Source: Desulfobacterales bacterium
GTDB lineage: Bacteria; Desulfobacterota; Desulfobacteria; Desulfobacterales; UBA11574
Reading direction: 5' to 3'
DNA: 6,431 bases
NCBI GenBank assembly: GCA_030145595.1
Contig: JAQYVG010000195.1
Coordinates: 1-6,431, forward strand
The stretch's first letter is position 1, and each line of letters begins with the position of its first letter. The notes below the pieces were generated by a model that was not told the DNA's origin, did not search any database, and saw only the letters and a program-made list of their open reading frames with translations. Shown here one piece after another: positions 6,107 to 6,431 of this stretch. The translations under genes were made by a program, and so were the position numbers.

Positions 6107-6167
6107 CATTTTGATTCCAGTTACAGTTAGTTGGTTGGTAATCCAGAATCAAAGGAGGAGCATAGCC
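6098..6167 (+). ncRNA. 70-base imperfect stem-loop before the transposase: candidate bridge (seek) RNA segment or RBS-sequestering hairpin
   Basis: Pairings seen: GGCTAT (6098-6103) with ATAGCC (6162-6167); A/C mismatch; CTC (6105-6107) with GAG (6158-6160); internal loop AT / GGAG; TTTGATTC (6110-6117) with GAATCAAA (6146-6153); internal loop CAG / TCCA; TTAC (6121-6124) with GTAA (6138-6141); 13-base apical loop. That makes 21 base pairs, ending exactly at the base before the start codon. Internal loops between stems next to an IS110 transposase recall the bridge RNA guide loops of this family. The ribosome binding site lies within the structure, so translational control is an equally good reading. 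No covariation data were available. Confidence 0.4.
6151..6160 (+). promoter_or_regulatory. Ribosome binding site of the IS110 transposase
   Basis: AAAGGAGGAG, a near-perfect Shine-Dalgarno sequence, seven bases before the ATG at 6168; it is the strongest in the window. Its first three bases and last three bases are paired in the proposed stem-loop and the middle GGAG lies in an internal loop, so the folded RNA would restrict ribosome access. Confidence 0.85.
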
Positions 6168-6431
6168 ATGAAATCTATTAAAACTGAAAAAATTAAAACT
6201 ATCAATGAAAAAACACTTATTGCTACTTTGGATATTGGGAAAAAAGTTCATTATGGTTATTTTAGGGCGCCTAACAATCAAGACATTAAACCTTTTCCGG
6301 TCTATAACACTGGTCAAAGCTTTAATAAATTCTGGAAAAAGCTTTGCATGTTTAAAGAAAAACACATGCTTGATGAGGTTGTAATCGGATTTGAGTCTAC
6401 AGGACCATATGCTGAACCGATAGCGAATTAT
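6168..6431 (+). CDS. IS110-family transposase (DEDD), N-terminal part, truncated by window edge
   Basis: The recombinase of IS110 elements: a RuvC-like DEDD domain plus a C-terminal serine-containing Tnp domain, guided in studied members by a bispecific bridge RNA. Only 88 codons are in the window. They show the start of the DEDD domain: TLIATLDIGKKVHYGYF with the first catalytic Asp at residue 22, and VVIGFESTGPYAEPI with the catalytic Glu at residue 76 in the family-typical ESTGPY. The two later Asp residues and the C-terminal domain lie outside. The start at 6168 is fixed by the strong ribosome binding site. Codon use is AT-rich compared with miaA, as expected for an acquired element. Because a non-coding stretch of up to 155 bases precedes the gene, the IS110 group (guide RNA upstream) is possible, but the IS1111 group (guide RNA downstream) cannot be excluded. 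Intactness of the gene cannot be judged. Confidence 0.88.
   Translation, partial: MKSIKTEKIKTINEKTLIATLDIGKKVHYGYFRAPNNQDIKPFPVYNTGQSFNKFWKKLCMFKEKHMLDEVVIGFESTGPYAEPIANY

Larger units (their letters stand above)
6098..6431 (+). mobile_element. IS110-family insertion sequence, left end and 5' part of transposase (right part beyond window)
   Basis: The open frame at 6168 encodes the N-terminus of an IS110-type DEDD transposase, and the region is visibly more AT-rich than the flanking genes. IS110 elements usually lack terminal inverted repeats and target duplications, so the left border cannot be read directly. I place it provisionally at 6098, where a 70-base stem-loop begins, just past the putative miaA promoter; the true edge may be anywhere from about 6013 to 6110. 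The element points away from miaA and leaves the miaA coding region intact. Confidence 0.75.

Noticed and set aside
6063..6365. Minus-strand open frame of 100 codons across the insertion sequence end
   Set aside because: It is antisense to the transposase N-terminus and the stem-loop, and its low-complexity Phe/Asn-rich product reflects the AT-rich transposase strand.

Overview
The window looks like ordinary bacterial chromosome of moderate GC content, entered at its right edge by an insertion sequence. It holds four complete protein genes and two that run off the ends. No rRNA, tRNA or CRISPR array is visible, and no gene-free stretch exceeds 155 bases. Protein style (a J-protein with a GF linker, a 546-residue glutamine-dependent NAD synthase, an oxygen-sensitive radical SAM enzyme, an IS110-type transposase) suggests an anaerobic Gram-negative such as a Desulfobacterota sulfate reducer. 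That placement is an impression from family resemblance, not a database result.

Layout from left to right: (1) 1-370, minus strand, 5' part of a DnaJ/CbpA-class J-protein, with a 136-base upstream gap holding promoter-like boxes and a small dyad with a CIRCE-like half-site. (2) 507-2396, minus, mnmG, full length. (3) 2455-3366, plus, a YhcC/YtqA-type radical SAM protein divergent from mnmG; the 58-base gap carries a perfect 6-4-6 dyad between and overlapping the promoter boxes. (4) 3363-5003, minus, nadE, converging on the radical SAM gene so tightly that their stop codons overlap. (5) 5092-6012, minus, miaA, 88 bases upstream of nadE and possibly co-transcribed with it. (6) 6013-6167, a gap with a plausible miaA promoter, a nine-codon reading frame just before miaA, and a 70-base imperfect stem-loop ending at the transposase start codon. 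(7) 6168-6431, plus, 5' part of an IS110-family transposase with a strong ribosome binding site.

Functional theme: MnmG modifies the wobble uridine (U34) and MiaA the adenosine next to the anticodon (A37), so two anticodon-loop modification genes lie within 6 kb. The radical SAM protein next to mnmG has no firmly established reaction, but its position and its relatives' neighbours make a tRNA link worth testing. NadE supplies NAD+, and the J-protein is a co-chaperone. The most interesting signal is the 6098-6167 stem-loop: IS110 elements use a structured non-coding 'bridge' (seek) RNA next to the transposase gene, and this is a candidate for part of one. It could equally be a hairpin that hides the transposase ribosome binding site from read-through transcripts. 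I see no clear new multi-gene system.
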